DNA of 64,000 bases from Chitinophagaceae bacterium (GTDB lineage: Bacteria; Bacteroidota; Bacteroidia; Chitinophagales; Chitinophagaceae), in assembly GCA_016720585.1 (NCBI GenBank), contig JADKKH010000001.1, positions 1-64,000 of the forward strand, given 5' to 3'. Position numbers and translations under genes: made by a program. Below, in pieces: positions 35,291 to 45,629 of the stretch (its first letter is position 1; each line of letters opens with the position of its first letter). Under the pieces are notes generated by a model. The model saw only the letters and a list, made by a program, of their open reading frames with translations, was not told the DNA's origin and ran no database searches.

Positions 35291-35357
35291 AAACCAACCC
35301 GCAGCAAAAAAGTTTATTTAAACGGCTTAATAAGGGGGTAAAGAAAATTTTAGTGTT

Positions 35358-35936
35358 TTATTTTACAGAATTGGCCGGAAGTACTGCGGCAGCATTACTC
35401 AACTCAATCATTGTCTTCATCGCGGTCAACCCATCTTCAAAATCTTTACCCATTTGTTTATCCAGGCTGAAAAGTAGATTGAAAATATTCCAGGGCCTGG
35501 GTGTTGCCATTATAAAAGTCCAGGTTACGGTGGTGATTGCTTTATTGGTTTCTACCAGGCTAAAGGTGGATTCGGCTTTTCCCTTTTTAGGTTTAGTAAA
35601 ATGAAGTGTATGCATCACTTTCCGGTTAGGTTCCAGCGCAATTATTTCAATTTTCCCTTCACCGGAAATTTCAGGGCTTCCTTTCCAGGAAGTGGCGGCA
35701 CCTATAGTTCCATCCGTACCGCTCAGTGTATAGAGGGCCGTGGAATCCTGCTGGCTCCAAACAGAGAATTTGTGGAAATTTTCCAGTTTACTTAATTGAG
35801 TATAAATGGTGGCAGCAGGTGCATGGATCGTTATGGAGCGCTCCACTTTCTGGCTGGCTGGCAGACTGAAAGAGAGAACCGCTGTAACAAGCAGGATAAA
35901 AAAAAGAAAAGCAGTAAATATTTTGAAATACTTCAT
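35358..35936 (-). CDS. SRPBCC-family protein with N-terminal membrane anchor
   Basis: A 192-residue protein with one hydrophobic helix at about 5-25, then a START-like/polyketide-cyclase fold. VERSITIHAPAATIYTQLSKLENFHKFSVWS is the opening strand-helix typical of SRPBCC, and KVMHTLHFTKPKKGKAESTFSLVETNKAITTVTWTF covers the central sheet. Such domains bind hydrophobic ligands in a deep cavity; the ligand is unknown. The neighbours are unrelated. Confidence 0.75.
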   Translation of the reverse strand: MKYFKIFTAFLFFILLVTAVLSFSLPASQKVERSITIHAPAATIYTQLSKLENFHKFSVWSQQDSTALYTLSGTDGTIGAATSWKGSPEISGEGKIEIIALEPNRKVMHTLHFTKPKKGKAESTFSLVETNKAITTVTWTFIMATPRPWNIFNLLFSLDKQMGKDFEDGLTAMKTMIELSNAAAVLPANSVK

Positions 35937-36004
35937 TGTTTATATTTTTAACCGCAGAGACAAAACAATCATTTCATTGCAAAGTGGCAACCGGGCGATT
36001 TTAT

Positions 36005-38845
36005 TTAAAAACCCTTCACCGGTTTTTCTTCCGGTTTATCGGGTTTTAAGGTAGCCCTGATGTAGCTGTTCAGGTTGATGTATTTTTTTGCTACCTCCTG
36101 TATCATTTTGGAGCTAAGACTTTCCACCTGTTTTTGTTTTTTCAAAATGTCCGAAGGATTGTTGCCAAGATAATAGGCATCATACAGGTTAGTCATCCAG
36201 AACTGGTTTTGCTTAAGTTCCGTTTCTAATTTTCTTTTCTGTTGTTCTTTTACTTTGGCAATATCTTCTGCGGATACACCCGCGTTTATTATTTTTCTCA
36301 GTTCGTCTATCGCTGCTTTACTGAGGGTGTCAACATTTTCAGGTGCGCAAGGAAAGGATATATTGAATGTGGAATACGAATAGGGGATCTTATTCATTCC
36401 CCCATAAGCCGATACGCCATATACACCTCCCTTTTCTTCCCGCAACTGTTCTATTAATTTTATATCCATCACATCTCCCAGGCTGCGTAGGGCATAGGCA
36501 TCCTGAACCTGGTAAGCAACCGGTGTTGTAAAAATGATATTGACGACACTTTTCGGATCAGCGCCTTTGGTTATTATCTTATCTACGTTACCGGCAGGGG
36601 GACGAATGCCGAGGTCTTTGAATGTTTCTTTTTGCGTATTACCGGGAAGACTGCCGATGTATTTTTCTACGAGTGTTTTCATGGTTTCCTCAACAAAGGA
36701 ACCGACGAACAGGAAAGTAAAATCACCGGCATTGGCAAATCGTTCTTTGTATATCTGAATACTGCGGTCAAGATTTATCTTATCAAAATCTTCGGGTCTG
36801 GGTAAACTTCCGGCGCGGGGATGATTTTGTGTCATCATTTTCTGAAACTCCGAACTGAAATATATCTGCGGATTGGCAGCCAGGTTGGTATACAGTTGTT
36901 TTTGCCTGGTTTTAAAAGATTCAAAAGCATCTTTATCTTTTCTGGGTGAAGAAAAATAAAGATGTATCAACTGGAGCAGGGTTTCTGTTTCTTTGGGAAT
37001 AGAACTGCCATTCAAGCCTTCGCTGTATAGAGTAATGTTGGGTGTGAGTGTGGTGTTTTTCCCTTTCAGCATATTACCCAGGTCAATGGCAGAAAAACCG
37101 CCCACACCACTTTGATTTACGATCGCTGCTGCATTACTGGCTGAATAATAGTCCGCATCTTTCACCAGCGAGTGGCCGCCCTTGCTGAAAGCCCGTATCA
37201 GTATCTCATCGTTTTTAAAATTCGTGGATTTTAAAATCACGGTGGCACCATTGGATAGCTTCAGGGTTGTTGTCTGCAGGTCATCATCTGTTTTGGAACT
37301 GATGATTTTCCCAGGCTTTAGTTTACCGGCATCCAATAGTGATGTTGCCAGGATTTTTTCTTTATAAGGTTCAATAGTCGCCAGATCTACTGCCTGGAGA
37401 ACCGCGTTGACTTCTTCAGCCGATGGGATTTTTATACCTGTTTTATCAGGAGCATTTAATGTAACCACCATATTGTCTTTCGTGATCCATTCTTTTGCAA
37501 GCCTGTTTACCTCTTCCAGTTTTACGGAAGCGAGGTATTGTTTTACAAAATCATATTCCCACTCAATTCCCGGGATGGGTTCGTTGATCAAAAAATTGTT
37601 TACATATTCATCCACATATTTGTACGATTCTTCTTTTTCCCGCTCCATAAAAATCCGGTCGTATAAACTCTGCATTTGTTTTTTCTGCAGCTCAAATTCT
37701 GACTGGGTAAAGCCATATAACAAAACGCGCCGGTTTTCCTGTACCAGGGCAAAAAGCGAACGTGACATACCGGTATCGCTGGTATTGGCAAAAAGCCGGT
37801 AAGCATCTTTGGTTCTGGCCTGGCTGTTGCCATAAACCGAGCCGGCACCCAGAAAAGGAGGATTTGAATTAAGTGTTAATTCCCGGAAACGGCTATTCAA
37901 CATTCCGGTGAAAAGACGGCGGTTCATATAACGGCAATAATCGCCGATGGTCGTTTCAGGCTGCGGATCTTTTTTATATAATATTTCAATAGTGGGCAAG
38001 GCCGTTTCTTTATCCTTTGCAACTACCGTTAAGGTTTCTGTATGGTCAGGCACCGGGAACACTTCTCTTTTCCTGGGAGATATGGGAGCAGGAATAGCGC
38101 CAAAGGTTTGTTTTATTTTCTGTTCCATATCATTTACATCAATGTCACCCACAACAATGACGGCCTGCAGATCGGGCCGGTACCAATCCTGGTAAAAACG
38201 TTTCAGCGCAGCAGGAGAAAAATTTTCAAGGATCTCTTTGTTGCCGATGGGTAGCCGTTCAGCATATTTTGATCCCTGGTATTGTACCGGTAATGTTTGT
38301 TTCATCATTCTTTCATCAGCGCCGCGGCTTAATCTCCATTCTTCAATTACGACACTCCGTTCCTTTTCTATTTCTACCGGGTCAAGCAAGGCATCGTGTG
38401 CCCAGTCCTCAAGTATTTGTAATCCTTTGTCCACCAGCCCCGGCTTGTCGGTAGGTACAGGAAGAATATAAATGGTTTCATCAAAACTGGTATAAGCATT
38501 GAGGTCAGCGCCAAATTCAACACCGATACTTTGTAAATAACTTACCAGTTCGTTTTTTGGAAAATGACGCGTGCCATTAAAATTCATATGCTCCATAAAG
38601 TGAGCAAGACCCAATTGATCATCATCTTCGAGTACAGATCCGGCATTTACAACCAGGTGGAGCTCCACTCTTTTTTCCGGCAAACTGTTTTTCCGGATGT
38701 AATAAGTAAGACCATTGGCGAGGCGGCCGATTTTTACATGCGGATCTACCGGCATGATCTGTGACACATCAATCTGGGCCCAGGATGCAGGAAGACATAC
38801 AACTGTTATCAGCAGGGATAGCCCAAATTTTCTCACGAATCGCAT
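36005..38845 (-). CDS. M16-family zinc peptidase (pitrilysin-like), exported
   Basis: A 946-residue protease with signal MRFVRKFGLSLLITVVCLPASWA. The zinc site is complete: H82-F-M-E85-H86 (inverted HxxEH) and the distal glutamate Glu162, 76 residues after His86. The second half repeats the M16 fold without the zinc motif (LSNGATVILKSTNFKNDEI; VVNIIFTTPVAYQ; LREEKGGVYGVSAYGG), as usual for two-domain members. It should degrade peptides in the periplasm. Confidence 0.92.
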   Translation of the reverse strand: MRFVRKFGLSLLITVVCLPASWAQIDVSQIMPVDPHVKIGRLANGLTYYIRKNSLPEKRVELHLVVNAGSVLEDDDQLGLAHFMEHMNFNGTRHFPKNELVSYLQSIGVEFGADLNAYTSFDETIYILPVPTDKPGLVDKGLQILEDWAHDALLDPVEIEKERSVVIEEWRLSRGADERMMKQTLPVQYQGSKYAERLPIGNKEILENFSPAALKRFYQDWYRPDLQAVIVVGDIDVNDMEQKIKQTFGAIPAPISPRKREVFPVPDHTETLTVVAKDKETALPTIEILYKKDPQPETTIGDYCRYMNRRLFTGMLNSRFRELTLNSNPPFLGAGSVYGNSQARTKDAYRLFANTSDTGMSRSLFALVQENRRVLLYGFTQSEFELQKKQMQSLYDRIFMEREKEESYKYVDEYVNNFLINEPIPGIEWEYDFVKQYLASVKLEEVNRLAKEWITKDNMVVTLNAPDKTGIKIPSAEEVNAVLQAVDLATIEPYKEKILATSLLDAGKLKPGKIISSKTDDDLQTTTLKLSNGATVILKSTNFKNDEILIRAFSKGGHSLVKDADYYSASNAAAIVNQSGVGGFSAIDLGNMLKGKNTTLTPNITLYSEGLNGSSIPKETETLLQLIHLYFSSPRKDKDAFESFKTRQKQLYTNLAANPQIYFSSEFQKMMTQNHPRAGSLPRPEDFDKINLDRSIQIYKERFANAGDFTFLFVGSFVEETMKTLVEKYIGSLPGNTQKETFKDLGIRPPAGNVDKIITKGADPKSVVNIIFTTPVAYQVQDAYALRSLGDVMDIKLIEQLREEKGGVYGVSAYGGMNKIPYSYSTFNISFPCAPENVDTLSKAAIDELRKIINAGVSAEDIAKVKEQQKRKLETELKQNQFWMTNLYDAYYLGNNPSDILKKQKQVESLSSKMIQEVAKKYINLNSYIRATLKPDKPEEKPVKGF

Positions 38846-39032
38846 AACTGGTATTTAGGATATAAATTTACCCAGTTGCATTTGCCCGGAGAAATAAAAA
38901 TTATTTGTTTTAATATCTTTTACGGGGAGGGGGCATCCGGCAGGTGTCTGTTCAGGATGAATGATCGGTAACCAACGGGCTAAACTTACCCGGTGTAAGG
39001 ACTTGCATTAACTAAATGAATGGTCGTTCGGT

Positions 39033-40568
39033 TTATTCAGTTGTATCCAATGGCCTGCTTTCCGGCCGCATTTGCGGAAACAACAGTACATCTTGTATAG
39101 AATGCTGGTTGGTAAGTAGCATACACAGCCGGTCAATGCCAATACCAATTCCGGATGCTGGTGGCATACCATATTCCAGGGCCCGCAGAAAATCATAATC
39201 AATCAGCATGGCTTCATCATCCCCCCGTTCTGAAAGCTTTGCCTGGTCTTCGAATCTTTCCCGCTGGTCTATCGGATCGTTTAGTTCAGAATATGCGTTT
39301 GCAATTTCTTTTCCGTTTATTATTAATTCAAATCTTTCTACCAGCCCGGGTTTATCCCGGTGTTTTTTTGTAAGGGGGCTCATTTCAACAGGATAATCAA
39401 TGATAAAAGTAGGTTGCACATAATTTTTTTCACAGGATCCGCCGAAAATCGCATCTATCAGTTTCCCTTTACCCATGGTATTGTCTGCATGAATATGCAG
39501 TTGTTTACAAACAGAACGCAGTTGATCTTCATTCATACGGCTGACATCAATACCAGTTTGTTCCTGTATGGCATCGTGGATGCTGATTCGTTTAAATGGT
39601 GCTTTGAAGGAAATACGATTATCGCCAACGGGTATATCTGTTGTTCCGCAAACATCGAGGGTAGCTTTTTCCAGCAATTGTTCTGTGGTTTCCATCATCC
39701 AGAAATAATCTTTGTATGCCGTATAAAATTCCAGGATAGTAAACTCGGGGTTATGGGTACGGTCCATTCCTTCATTCCGGAAATTGCGGCTGAATTCATA
39801 CACCCAGTCAAAACCCCCTACAATCAGGCGTTTCAGGTACAATTCATTGGCGATACGTAAATAAAAAGGCGTGTCTAATGCATTGTGATGGGTCTCAAAC
39901 GGTTTGGCAGCAGCACCACCCGGGATATTTTGAAGAACCGGTGTATCAACTTCCAGGGCGCCTTGTGCATTTAAAAATTCCCGGATGGAATTGATAAGCT
40001 TTGTCCGTTTTAAAAAAGTTTCTTTTACGGAAGGGTTAATGATCAGGTCGGCATACCGTTGCCGGTATTTGAATTCCGGGTCGGTTACCGCATCAAAAAC
40101 CTGTCCTTCGGCTTCTTTTACAATGGGTAAGGGGCGCAGGGATTTACTCAGCAGGGTCAGTTCTTTTATATGAACAGATGTTTCACCTGTTTTGGTAATA
40201 AAGGCATATCCTTTTACGCCGATAATGTCGCCGATATCAATCAGTTTTTTCCAGACAATATCGTATAATGATTTATCCTCCCCGGGGCAGATATCCTCCC
40301 GGCGGATATACAATTGAATTTTCCCGGAGGCATCCTGCAATACACAAAAATTCGCTTTGCCCATATCCCGCACACTCATGACCCGGCCGGCCAGGCAGAT
40401 ATCGGCAAACCGCTCTTTGGTGGCTTCGGTATAATTTTCTTTGATATAAACAGAATTACTATTGACAGGAAATAAAGCCGCAGGGTAGGGTTCGATGCCC
40501 ATCATAATAAGTTCAGCCAGTTTTTCGCGGCGCAATTGTTCCTGTTCAGAAAGATGAAGATGGCTCAT
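39033..40568 (-). CDS. lysS: Lysyl-tRNA synthetase, class II
   Basis: A 511-residue class IIb synthetase charging tRNA-Lys in the cytoplasm. The N-terminal OB-fold anticodon-binding domain (about 55-150) contains AGRVMSVRDMGKANFCVLQDASGKIQLY. Motif 2 is FRNEGMDRTHNPEFT, preceded by DWVYEFSRN; motif 3 is GMPPASGIGIGIDRLCMLLTN. Length and order are normal. A good promoter lies at 40624-40592, giving a leader of about 20 nt. Confidence 0.97.
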   Translation of the reverse strand: MSHLHLSEQEQLRREKLAELIMMGIEPYPAALFPVNSNSVYIKENYTEATKERFADICLAGRVMSVRDMGKANFCVLQDASGKIQLYIRREDICPGEDKSLYDIVWKKLIDIGDIIGVKGYAFITKTGETSVHIKELTLLSKSLRPLPIVKEAEGQVFDAVTDPEFKYRQRYADLIINPSVKETFLKRTKLINSIREFLNAQGALEVDTPVLQNIPGGAAAKPFETHHNALDTPFYLRIANELYLKRLIVGGFDWVYEFSRNFRNEGMDRTHNPEFTILEFYTAYKDYFWMMETTEQLLEKATLDVCGTTDIPVGDNRISFKAPFKRISIHDAIQEQTGIDVSRMNEDQLRSVCKQLHIHADNTMGKGKLIDAIFGGSCEKNYVQPTFIIDYPVEMSPLTKKHRDKPGLVERFELIINGKEIANAYSELNDPIDQRERFEDQAKLSERGDDEAMLIDYDFLRALEYGMPPASGIGIGIDRLCMLLTNQHSIQDVLLFPQMRPESRPLDTTE

Positions 40569-40591
40569 GTATGCGGGTTAAAAAAGTGTGT

Positions 40592-40624
40592 CAAAGGTAC
40601 TGGTTGTGTCTTTAGCGTACAAAG
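40592..40624 (-). promoter_or_regulatory. Promoter of lysS
   Basis: Minus strand: TTTG (40624-40621), 21-nt spacer, TACCTTTG (40599-40592), then 23 nt to the ATG. This is a close match to the Bacteroidota consensus. Confidence 0.7.
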
Positions 40625-40627
40625 ACA

Positions 40628-40654
40628 AAAAACCCCCGATTGTTATCAGGGGCT
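40628..40654 (-). terminator. Rho-independent terminator
   Basis: On the minus strand GGGG, one bulged base, GAT, short loop, ATC, CCCC-complement and six T. It follows the barrel gene (stop at 40699) and precedes the lysS promoter. Confidence 0.7.
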
Positions 40655-40698
40655 TTGTTTTACTGCAAGTGTCCTTGCAATAAAAAATCAGGTTTGTA

Positions 40699-41337
40699 TT
40701 ATTTGTTATTGACTAATATACCCAGCTTCACGGTAAAACAGCCATTGGTTAATTTATCAGGGACATCACCCGGAAGCATGTTTCTTATTCCCAGGGTGTA
40801 ATTCGCTGAAAGAAAATATCCTTTCCGGCACCTAATGCCGCCTACAAAATGAGCACCATAATCCAGTGCCCGGTAATCTGAGATAGGATCATCACCAAAT
40901 ACAATACCGGTCTCAGCCTTCACATCGCCGCTTTTTATCACTCTTAAGGAAGGCAAGTGCTGAGCAATTGCTGGTCCGACTCCGATGAAAACATCGCCGT
41001 TTTTACCCCTCCAGTTATACATAAAATTCAATAACATTTCTGCATACCGGAGTGCGAGATAAGTTTTTGAGTCATTACTTTTCGCAATAGTTTTTCCCTT
41101 TTGTGCATATTGTATGGTAGGTTGGAAACTGAATTTCGTTTTTCCGAGGGGAATATCAACCAGCATTCCAAAGGAATAACCGTGTAAAGAACTACCCTTT
41201 ATATTTAACCCATCAATTTGGCCATCCATATTAGAAGTAGAAAGGCCGCCGAAAACGCCTACCCGGGATTTTTGTGCAAACAAAGAAATTTGCAGGCAGC
41301 AAACCGTTACGATTACAAATAAAAGCGTCTTTTTCAT
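40699..41337 (-). CDS. Outer-membrane beta-barrel protein (PorT-like)
   Basis: A 212-residue exported protein (signal MKKTLLFVIVTVCCLQISLFAQ). The mature part has the PorT/OMP_b-brl pattern: SRVGVFGGLSTSNM at the start, KTKFSFQPTIQYAQKG, ALRYAEMLLNFMYNWRG, DVFIGVGPAIAQHLP, and alternating strands to the C-terminal VKLGILVNNK. No catalytic residues are seen. It is followed by a terminator and has its own upstream region, so it is probably monocistronic. Specific role unknown. Confidence 0.75.
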   Translation of the reverse strand: MKKTLLFVIVTVCCLQISLFAQKSRVGVFGGLSTSNMDGQIDGLNIKGSSLHGYSFGMLVDIPLGKTKFSFQPTIQYAQKGKTIAKSNDSKTYLALRYAEMLLNFMYNWRGKNGDVFIGVGPAIAQHLPSLRVIKSGDVKAETGIVFGDDPISDYRALDYGAHFVGGIRCRKGYFLSANYTLGIRNMLPGDVPDKLTNGCFTVKLGILVNNK

Positions 41338-41618
41338 ATCAGTTATTTTGGTTTACCTACTCGTATCGCTTTTCGGTTAAGGCGCCCTACTCTTATTATC
41401 GGGATTTTCGGGAATGTCCCTTGTTCAAGACTCAAGTTAAGGTAAATAGAATCTGACGCAAACTTAAGTAAACCAATCGATTTTTAAAACTGTGCTTTTT
41501 GGGGGCCAATTTTGCGGTTTTTTCAGGGTATTTGCGGGAAATCAATTGAAATGCCCCTGACCCTGAATAAAAACAGGGGCTTTCCGGTTTCAATCAGGGG
41601 ATTATTGGGTTTTTGACT

Positions 41619-42377
41619 TTACGGAAGTGTCTGTGGATTAATATCCGTTTTCTTTGGCTTTTTCTTTTTACCTAAAATCGCTCTTATGGCTATAAACAGC
41701 AAAAAGGCCACTAATCCTGCTCCACCGACCATTACCAATACAGCAGCTCCTTCAGAACCACCGCAGGAAAGGGTGCAGGCCAGGGCTGCAATTGCATAGA
41801 TTAATCCCAGTGCCACCAATACCGATAAAATGATGAGTCCAACTTTTGCCCCGGAAGGCATTTCCCTATCCTTTTTAATAGCCCTGATCTGGGCTTTCAG
41901 CAAACTTCTTTTTTCTTTCCATTTCAGTGATTTACCTGTTTCATTTTTTAATGATGCGGCAAAAGCAGCAATGGTTTTAGGCGTAAAAACGGCACTGTCT
42001 TTTGGAAATGATGAACCGGATGCAATAGCCGCGTTCAAGTCTGTTGTATAATTAAAAATCTCCCCCGGACGGTTGCTGAAATAAACAATCATGCAGAACG
42101 TAGATGCAACCAGCATAAGGTCGCAGCTTTTTTGGCGTACATAAAATGCAGCAGCAGTCAACTTTTGACCTTTTAATGACCTGGAAGGATAAGCAATAAA
42201 CCCCACACAATACAGGCCTGCAACAAAAAAAAGAACCGAAACCGGGATGGTAATTTCCAGTGAGCCAAGCAATTTTCCCGTTACTATGCCCAGGATGTTT
42301 AATACAATAAATGATGTAACGATAATGAAACGGGAAGACCATTTATGATTTTTTGCCCAAAAGGAAATTTTTCTCAT
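41619..42377 (-). CDS. Membrane protein of unknown function
   Basis: A 252-residue protein. I take ATG 42377 as the start (MRKISFWAKNHKW); the open frame extends nine codons further only through a TTG. Hydrophobic helices lie near residues 18-37, 43-60 and 85-105, then after a charged middle (KSLKWKEKRSLLKAQIRAIKKDREM) near 165-190 and 205-225. The C-terminus is Lys-rich (LGKKKKPKKTD). No family was recognised. An imperfect GCCCCTG/CAGGGGC hairpin (41553-41580) lies past the stop. Confidence 0.6.
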   Translation of the reverse strand: MRKISFWAKNHKWSSRFIIVTSFIVLNILGIVTGKLLGSLEITIPVSVLFFVAGLYCVGFIAYPSRSLKGQKLTAAAFYVRQKSCDLMLVASTFCMIVYFSNRPGEIFNYTTDLNAAIASGSSFPKDSAVFTPKTIAAFAASLKNETGKSLKWKEKRSLLKAQIRAIKKDREMPSGAKVGLIILSVLVALGLIYAIAALACTLSCGGSEGAAVLVMVGGAGLVAFLLFIAIRAILGKKKKPKKTDINPQTLP

Positions 42378-42660
42378 ATTGTTGTTTTTAGATTTATTAA
42401 TCAATGACAGGACATTTTTTTATTGATCGATTTCTCCGGCGGCGGGACTTGGATTGAAAATTCAGGTTGATTGTACTAACTGTAAAATTTATTAAAAAAT
42501 AAGAAATAATTATTTATTAAACAAAAGGTTTATTAGGTATTGATATACATCTATTCTTTTTTATACCCCGAAGCCTCGTTAGATATTTCTGTTTTAAAGG
42601 TGCTGCAGCGGGGTAATTTATACAACTGAAAAATCTCCCTGGCCAATTACAGTTTATCGC
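42378..42660. other. Intergenic region downstream of the radical SAM gene
   Basis: About 280 AT-rich bases between the radical SAM stop and the membrane-protein start. I looked for a short peptide gene that the radical SAM enzyme might modify and saw none with a credible start and leader. Confidence 0.4.
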
Positions 42661-43890
42661 TCAGGCTATAATTTCAAACTGAGGACATCGGTTTTCTTTT
42701 TTTGGCAACTGTCCGTTTTCCTTTCTTATCCAATCAAGGACATTATAAGATTTGGTGTGGCAGAATGGACAGGCATGTACATCCCCTGCGGAATCCACAT
42801 ATACACTCCGGCTACCGGAAAAACAACCTACCCGCCTCTGGTGATAGCCATGATACAGCATGGTCGGGTAAGCATTATAAACAGGTGAATAATTAATTTT
42901 TTTAAAGGTCTCTTCAAGTATTTCAATATGCCTTTTTTCCAGCATCACATTTTTCCCTTCATAATGCCCAACGCTTCTGGGTTCCAGCACCTGGACAAAC
43001 TGTACACCAAGTTCTTTTGCGAAATCTATATATGGCATCAAATGACCGCCATCAATGAAATGTTTGGTTGCGCAGACGCTTATGGAAGTAACCAGTCCGG
43101 CATTCTTTGCAGCAGCTACTGCAAAAATTGCCTGCTCAAAGGCCATAGGGTCTCCCCTGAACATATTGTGCAGTTCCGGAATGTAATGATCAATACTTAC
43201 TGCCATCCCTTTGCATCCGGCTTCTTTAAGCTTCAGTGCATTTTCTTCCGTAACATTAAAGCCGGAAGTAAGGACCCAGCATTCGCTTTTTTTACTGGCA
43301 TGCCGTATCAATTCTATCAGGTCTTTAACCCGGACCATTGGTTCGCCGCCACTAAAATGTATCTGAATAACACCTTCCTGTTGATACATATTTACAACTT
43401 TCATGAGATCATCCTTTGTAAAAGTTTCTTTTTGATTCAGGTTATCCCATTCAAAGCAATGTTCACAATGCATGGGGCATTTACGAGTGATAGCTAAAAA
43501 GATAAAGGAAAGTTTTTCCGATACGTTTACAGGATCTGCCTGGCGGTGCAATTCGGTTTTAATGAGCATATCGTATAGCCTGGATGGCCAGCCGGGGTTG
43601 TACTGATTGAAATAATATTTATTGTTGATCTTGTATAATTTTTTTAAATCACCACCCCAGACATTACTGCGCAGCTTCAGTATGTTTTTATACGTGATCC
43701 ATATTTTTCGAGGTGATTTAAGTATCCTGCAGGAAAAATAAAATATACGCATTTTGATGGCCCACCAGATAATGGCTCGCTCAAACCGGCCTACCCTGTT
43801 ATTTTGTATCGTTTCCGGGATAGCGGTAACTGTAGGTTGCAAATTCAGGGTTTCCCGCGGGATATAATTTGATATAATGGTAGAATTCAT
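42661..43890 (-). CDS. Radical SAM/SPASM-type enzyme
   Basis: A 409-residue radical SAM protein. The [4Fe-4S]-SAM site is C138-P-M-H-C142-E-H-C145, followed by the SAM-binding motif FSGGEP at about 179-184. An N-terminal region of about 120 residues precedes the core. The C-terminus has further cysteines (VGCFSG, HACPFC, RCPQF) as in SPASM or twitch domains, which hold auxiliary clusters. Such enzymes often modify peptides or proteins, but no precursor peptide is evident nearby. It is the last gene of a one-strand run of lipoproteins and barrels, 28 nt after the 553-residue lipoprotein. Confidence 0.85.
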   Translation of the reverse strand: MNSTIISNYIPRETLNLQPTVTAIPETIQNNRVGRFERAIIWWAIKMRIFYFSCRILKSPRKIWITYKNILKLRSNVWGGDLKKLYKINNKYYFNQYNPGWPSRLYDMLIKTELHRQADPVNVSEKLSFIFLAITRKCPMHCEHCFEWDNLNQKETFTKDDLMKVVNMYQQEGVIQIHFSGGEPMVRVKDLIELIRHASKKSECWVLTSGFNVTEENALKLKEAGCKGMAVSIDHYIPELHNMFRGDPMAFEQAIFAVAAAKNAGLVTSISVCATKHFIDGGHLMPYIDFAKELGVQFVQVLEPRSVGHYEGKNVMLEKRHIEILEETFKKINYSPVYNAYPTMLYHGYHQRRVGCFSGSRSVYVDSAGDVHACPFCHTKSYNVLDWIRKENGQLPKKENRCPQFEIIA

Positions 43891-43918
43891 ATAATTATTT
43901 TAATAATGAATAAAAATA

Positions 43919-45580
43919 TTATTGATGTTTTGCAAGCATCTGCAGGCTGGAGTTTTTTACTTTTTTATACATCTCCACGCCATAGGTTGCAAAGGCCCCA
44001 GGCTGTTTAAATCTATTCAGGAATGCCACGTCGGGTTTACCATTAAAATCTCTTATATATTCATAATATCCTTTGCTATGCATGATAAATGACTGAATCT
44101 GCGAGGCATTTTCAGGCGGATTTGCTTTGTAAACCAGCGTAACCACATTACCTATCTGAGGCTGTTCAAGAAAAACCCCGTCTTCTTTTTGTAAAAGCGG
44201 TAAAACATTTTGGTGCTGCTCATCCGTAGCTTTCAGGGGAGAAAGTTTTTGAATATTGAACTGGTCATCAGGTGAAAAATCAATAGCCGCATAATCAATT
44301 TCCCAAAACATAAATCCGCTGGATAATTTTATTTCGACTTCAGGTCCGGGTATGGCTGAACAATCCACCGGCACCACTATATCACGGGTTGCGAGCGGAC
44401 CAATCGTTGTTATGTCTTTTATTTTTTGCCAGCCTGTAGTTGTTTTAACAGAAACTGTCAGTGGTATTTGCTGATCGGCAACCCACTTTAGTAGTTCAGC
44501 AGCAGGTTTTTTCTTTTGCTGTTCCACATATGTTGCATAATAACTACCGAATCCTTTTGCCAGTTCGCCATAGAGGTAATCAAGCCAATAAGAATTTTTT
44601 AGTGATAAGACTAATTTGCCATTTTGCCGGTCTGCTTTTTTATTGAACCGCAGAATCACCTGGTTGGTGGCAGTATTTGTGGTAGTGTCATCAAAATATA
44701 ACAAACGGTTGTCATTTACTTTAGCCAAACTGGCTGTTACATCAACGTTATTTTCAAAATTGGCGGTTACAGGAGTTTGCGGGTTAGCGATGCTGAATAA
44801 ATTTCCTTTGTCATCAGCGAGCACTTTTGTATCTGCATCATGCGTAATGATCCACAAATCGGCTATATCGGTATATTGACGTTCTTTTAATTCGTTGCTT
44901 ATTTTTATCTGGAATGAACCATCAGCTGTCGGTGACATTTTCAAGGGCATATAATCATGCCGTGCCAGTTGGGGGTAAATGGCTCCACCATAAATTTCTC
45001 CCTGAAGTGAAAACGCATCTTCGTTATAGGCACTTACAAACGGGCATGAAGATTTCAAGGCTACAAAAATGACAGCAGCAACAGTTATTGCACCCAGGGT
45101 ATATCCAACCGCTCCAATGACATAGCTGTTGGCGGTTCTTTTTTTATCATACTCAAGAACCTCTATTTTAGTTATTTTATCTAATTGCAGGGTATAGTTG
45201 CCAGTAGCTGCCGTATGGTCTTTGGGTATATAAAAATGCACTTCACTCAGTACACCCATATCAGACGACTCTGTTTTTTTATAACCCATCCGGCCATTTC
45301 TCCCATTTACCAGGTGCAGTGAATGATCTGCAGGTAATATTTCAAGGACACATTGGGCGGTTCGTTGGTCCGCACTCAGCTCAATATTTTTCAGGTAAAA
45401 AGCTTCATCACCGTTCCGGAGAATAAAATACCGGTTTAATTTTTTTAAACTGTCGGTGCTGGACCAGGATTCATTAGCAGATCCTGACCGGGCACGGTTA
45501 GCCTTGTAAAATGTTTTACAGGCGAGGAGGAGTACCATGATACTGAAAAGCAGAAGCGGGAGATATTTTTTGTATTTCAT
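43919..45580 (-). CDS. Large lipoprotein of unknown function
   Basis: A 553-residue protein with lipoprotein signal MKYKKYLPLLLFSIMVLLLAC. A soluble part to about residue 150 is followed by a transmembrane helix (about 152-172, YVIGAVGYTLGAITVAAVIFVAL). A conserved-looking segment then reads SSCPFVSAYNEDAFSLQGEIYGGAI, and a long beta-rich C-terminal half follows. The combination of a lipid anchor and an internal helix is odd; one of them may not be used. No family was identified. It lies 28 nt before the radical SAM gene and 49 nt after a barrel gene. Confidence 0.65.
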   Translation of the reverse strand: MKYKKYLPLLLFSIMVLLLACKTFYKANRARSGSANESWSSTDSLKKLNRYFILRNGDEAFYLKNIELSADQRTAQCVLEILPADHSLHLVNGRNGRMGYKKTESSDMGVLSEVHFYIPKDHTAATGNYTLQLDKITKIEVLEYDKKRTANSYVIGAVGYTLGAITVAAVIFVALKSSCPFVSAYNEDAFSLQGEIYGGAIYPQLARHDYMPLKMSPTADGSFQIKISNELKERQYTDIADLWIITHDADTKVLADDKGNLFSIANPQTPVTANFENNVDVTASLAKVNDNRLLYFDDTTTNTATNQVILRFNKKADRQNGKLVLSLKNSYWLDYLYGELAKGFGSYYATYVEQQKKKPAAELLKWVADQQIPLTVSVKTTTGWQKIKDITTIGPLATRDIVVPVDCSAIPGPEVEIKLSSGFMFWEIDYAAIDFSPDDQFNIQKLSPLKATDEQHQNVLPLLQKEDGVFLEQPQIGNVVTLVYKANPPENASQIQSFIMHSKGYYEYIRDFNGKPDVAFLNRFKQPGAFATYGVEMYKKVKNSSLQMLAKHQ

Positions 45581-45629
45581 TGTTAGTGATTTAAAGGTTT
45601 AAAATATGCGGATGGCAGTATTTTATATA

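Noticed and set aside
36005..38845. M16 gene as an inactive paralogue
   Set aside because: The zinc ligands H82, H86, E162 and catalytic E85 are all present, so it reads as an active enzyme.
41553..41580. Terminator after the membrane protein gene
   Set aside because: GCCCCTG/CAGGGGC pairs over 7 bp, but the loop is 14 nt and no T run follows on the minus strand.
42661..43890. RiPP biosynthetic cluster around the radical SAM enzyme
   Set aside because: No short precursor peptide, leader or peptide transporter was found nearby, so the label is not supported.
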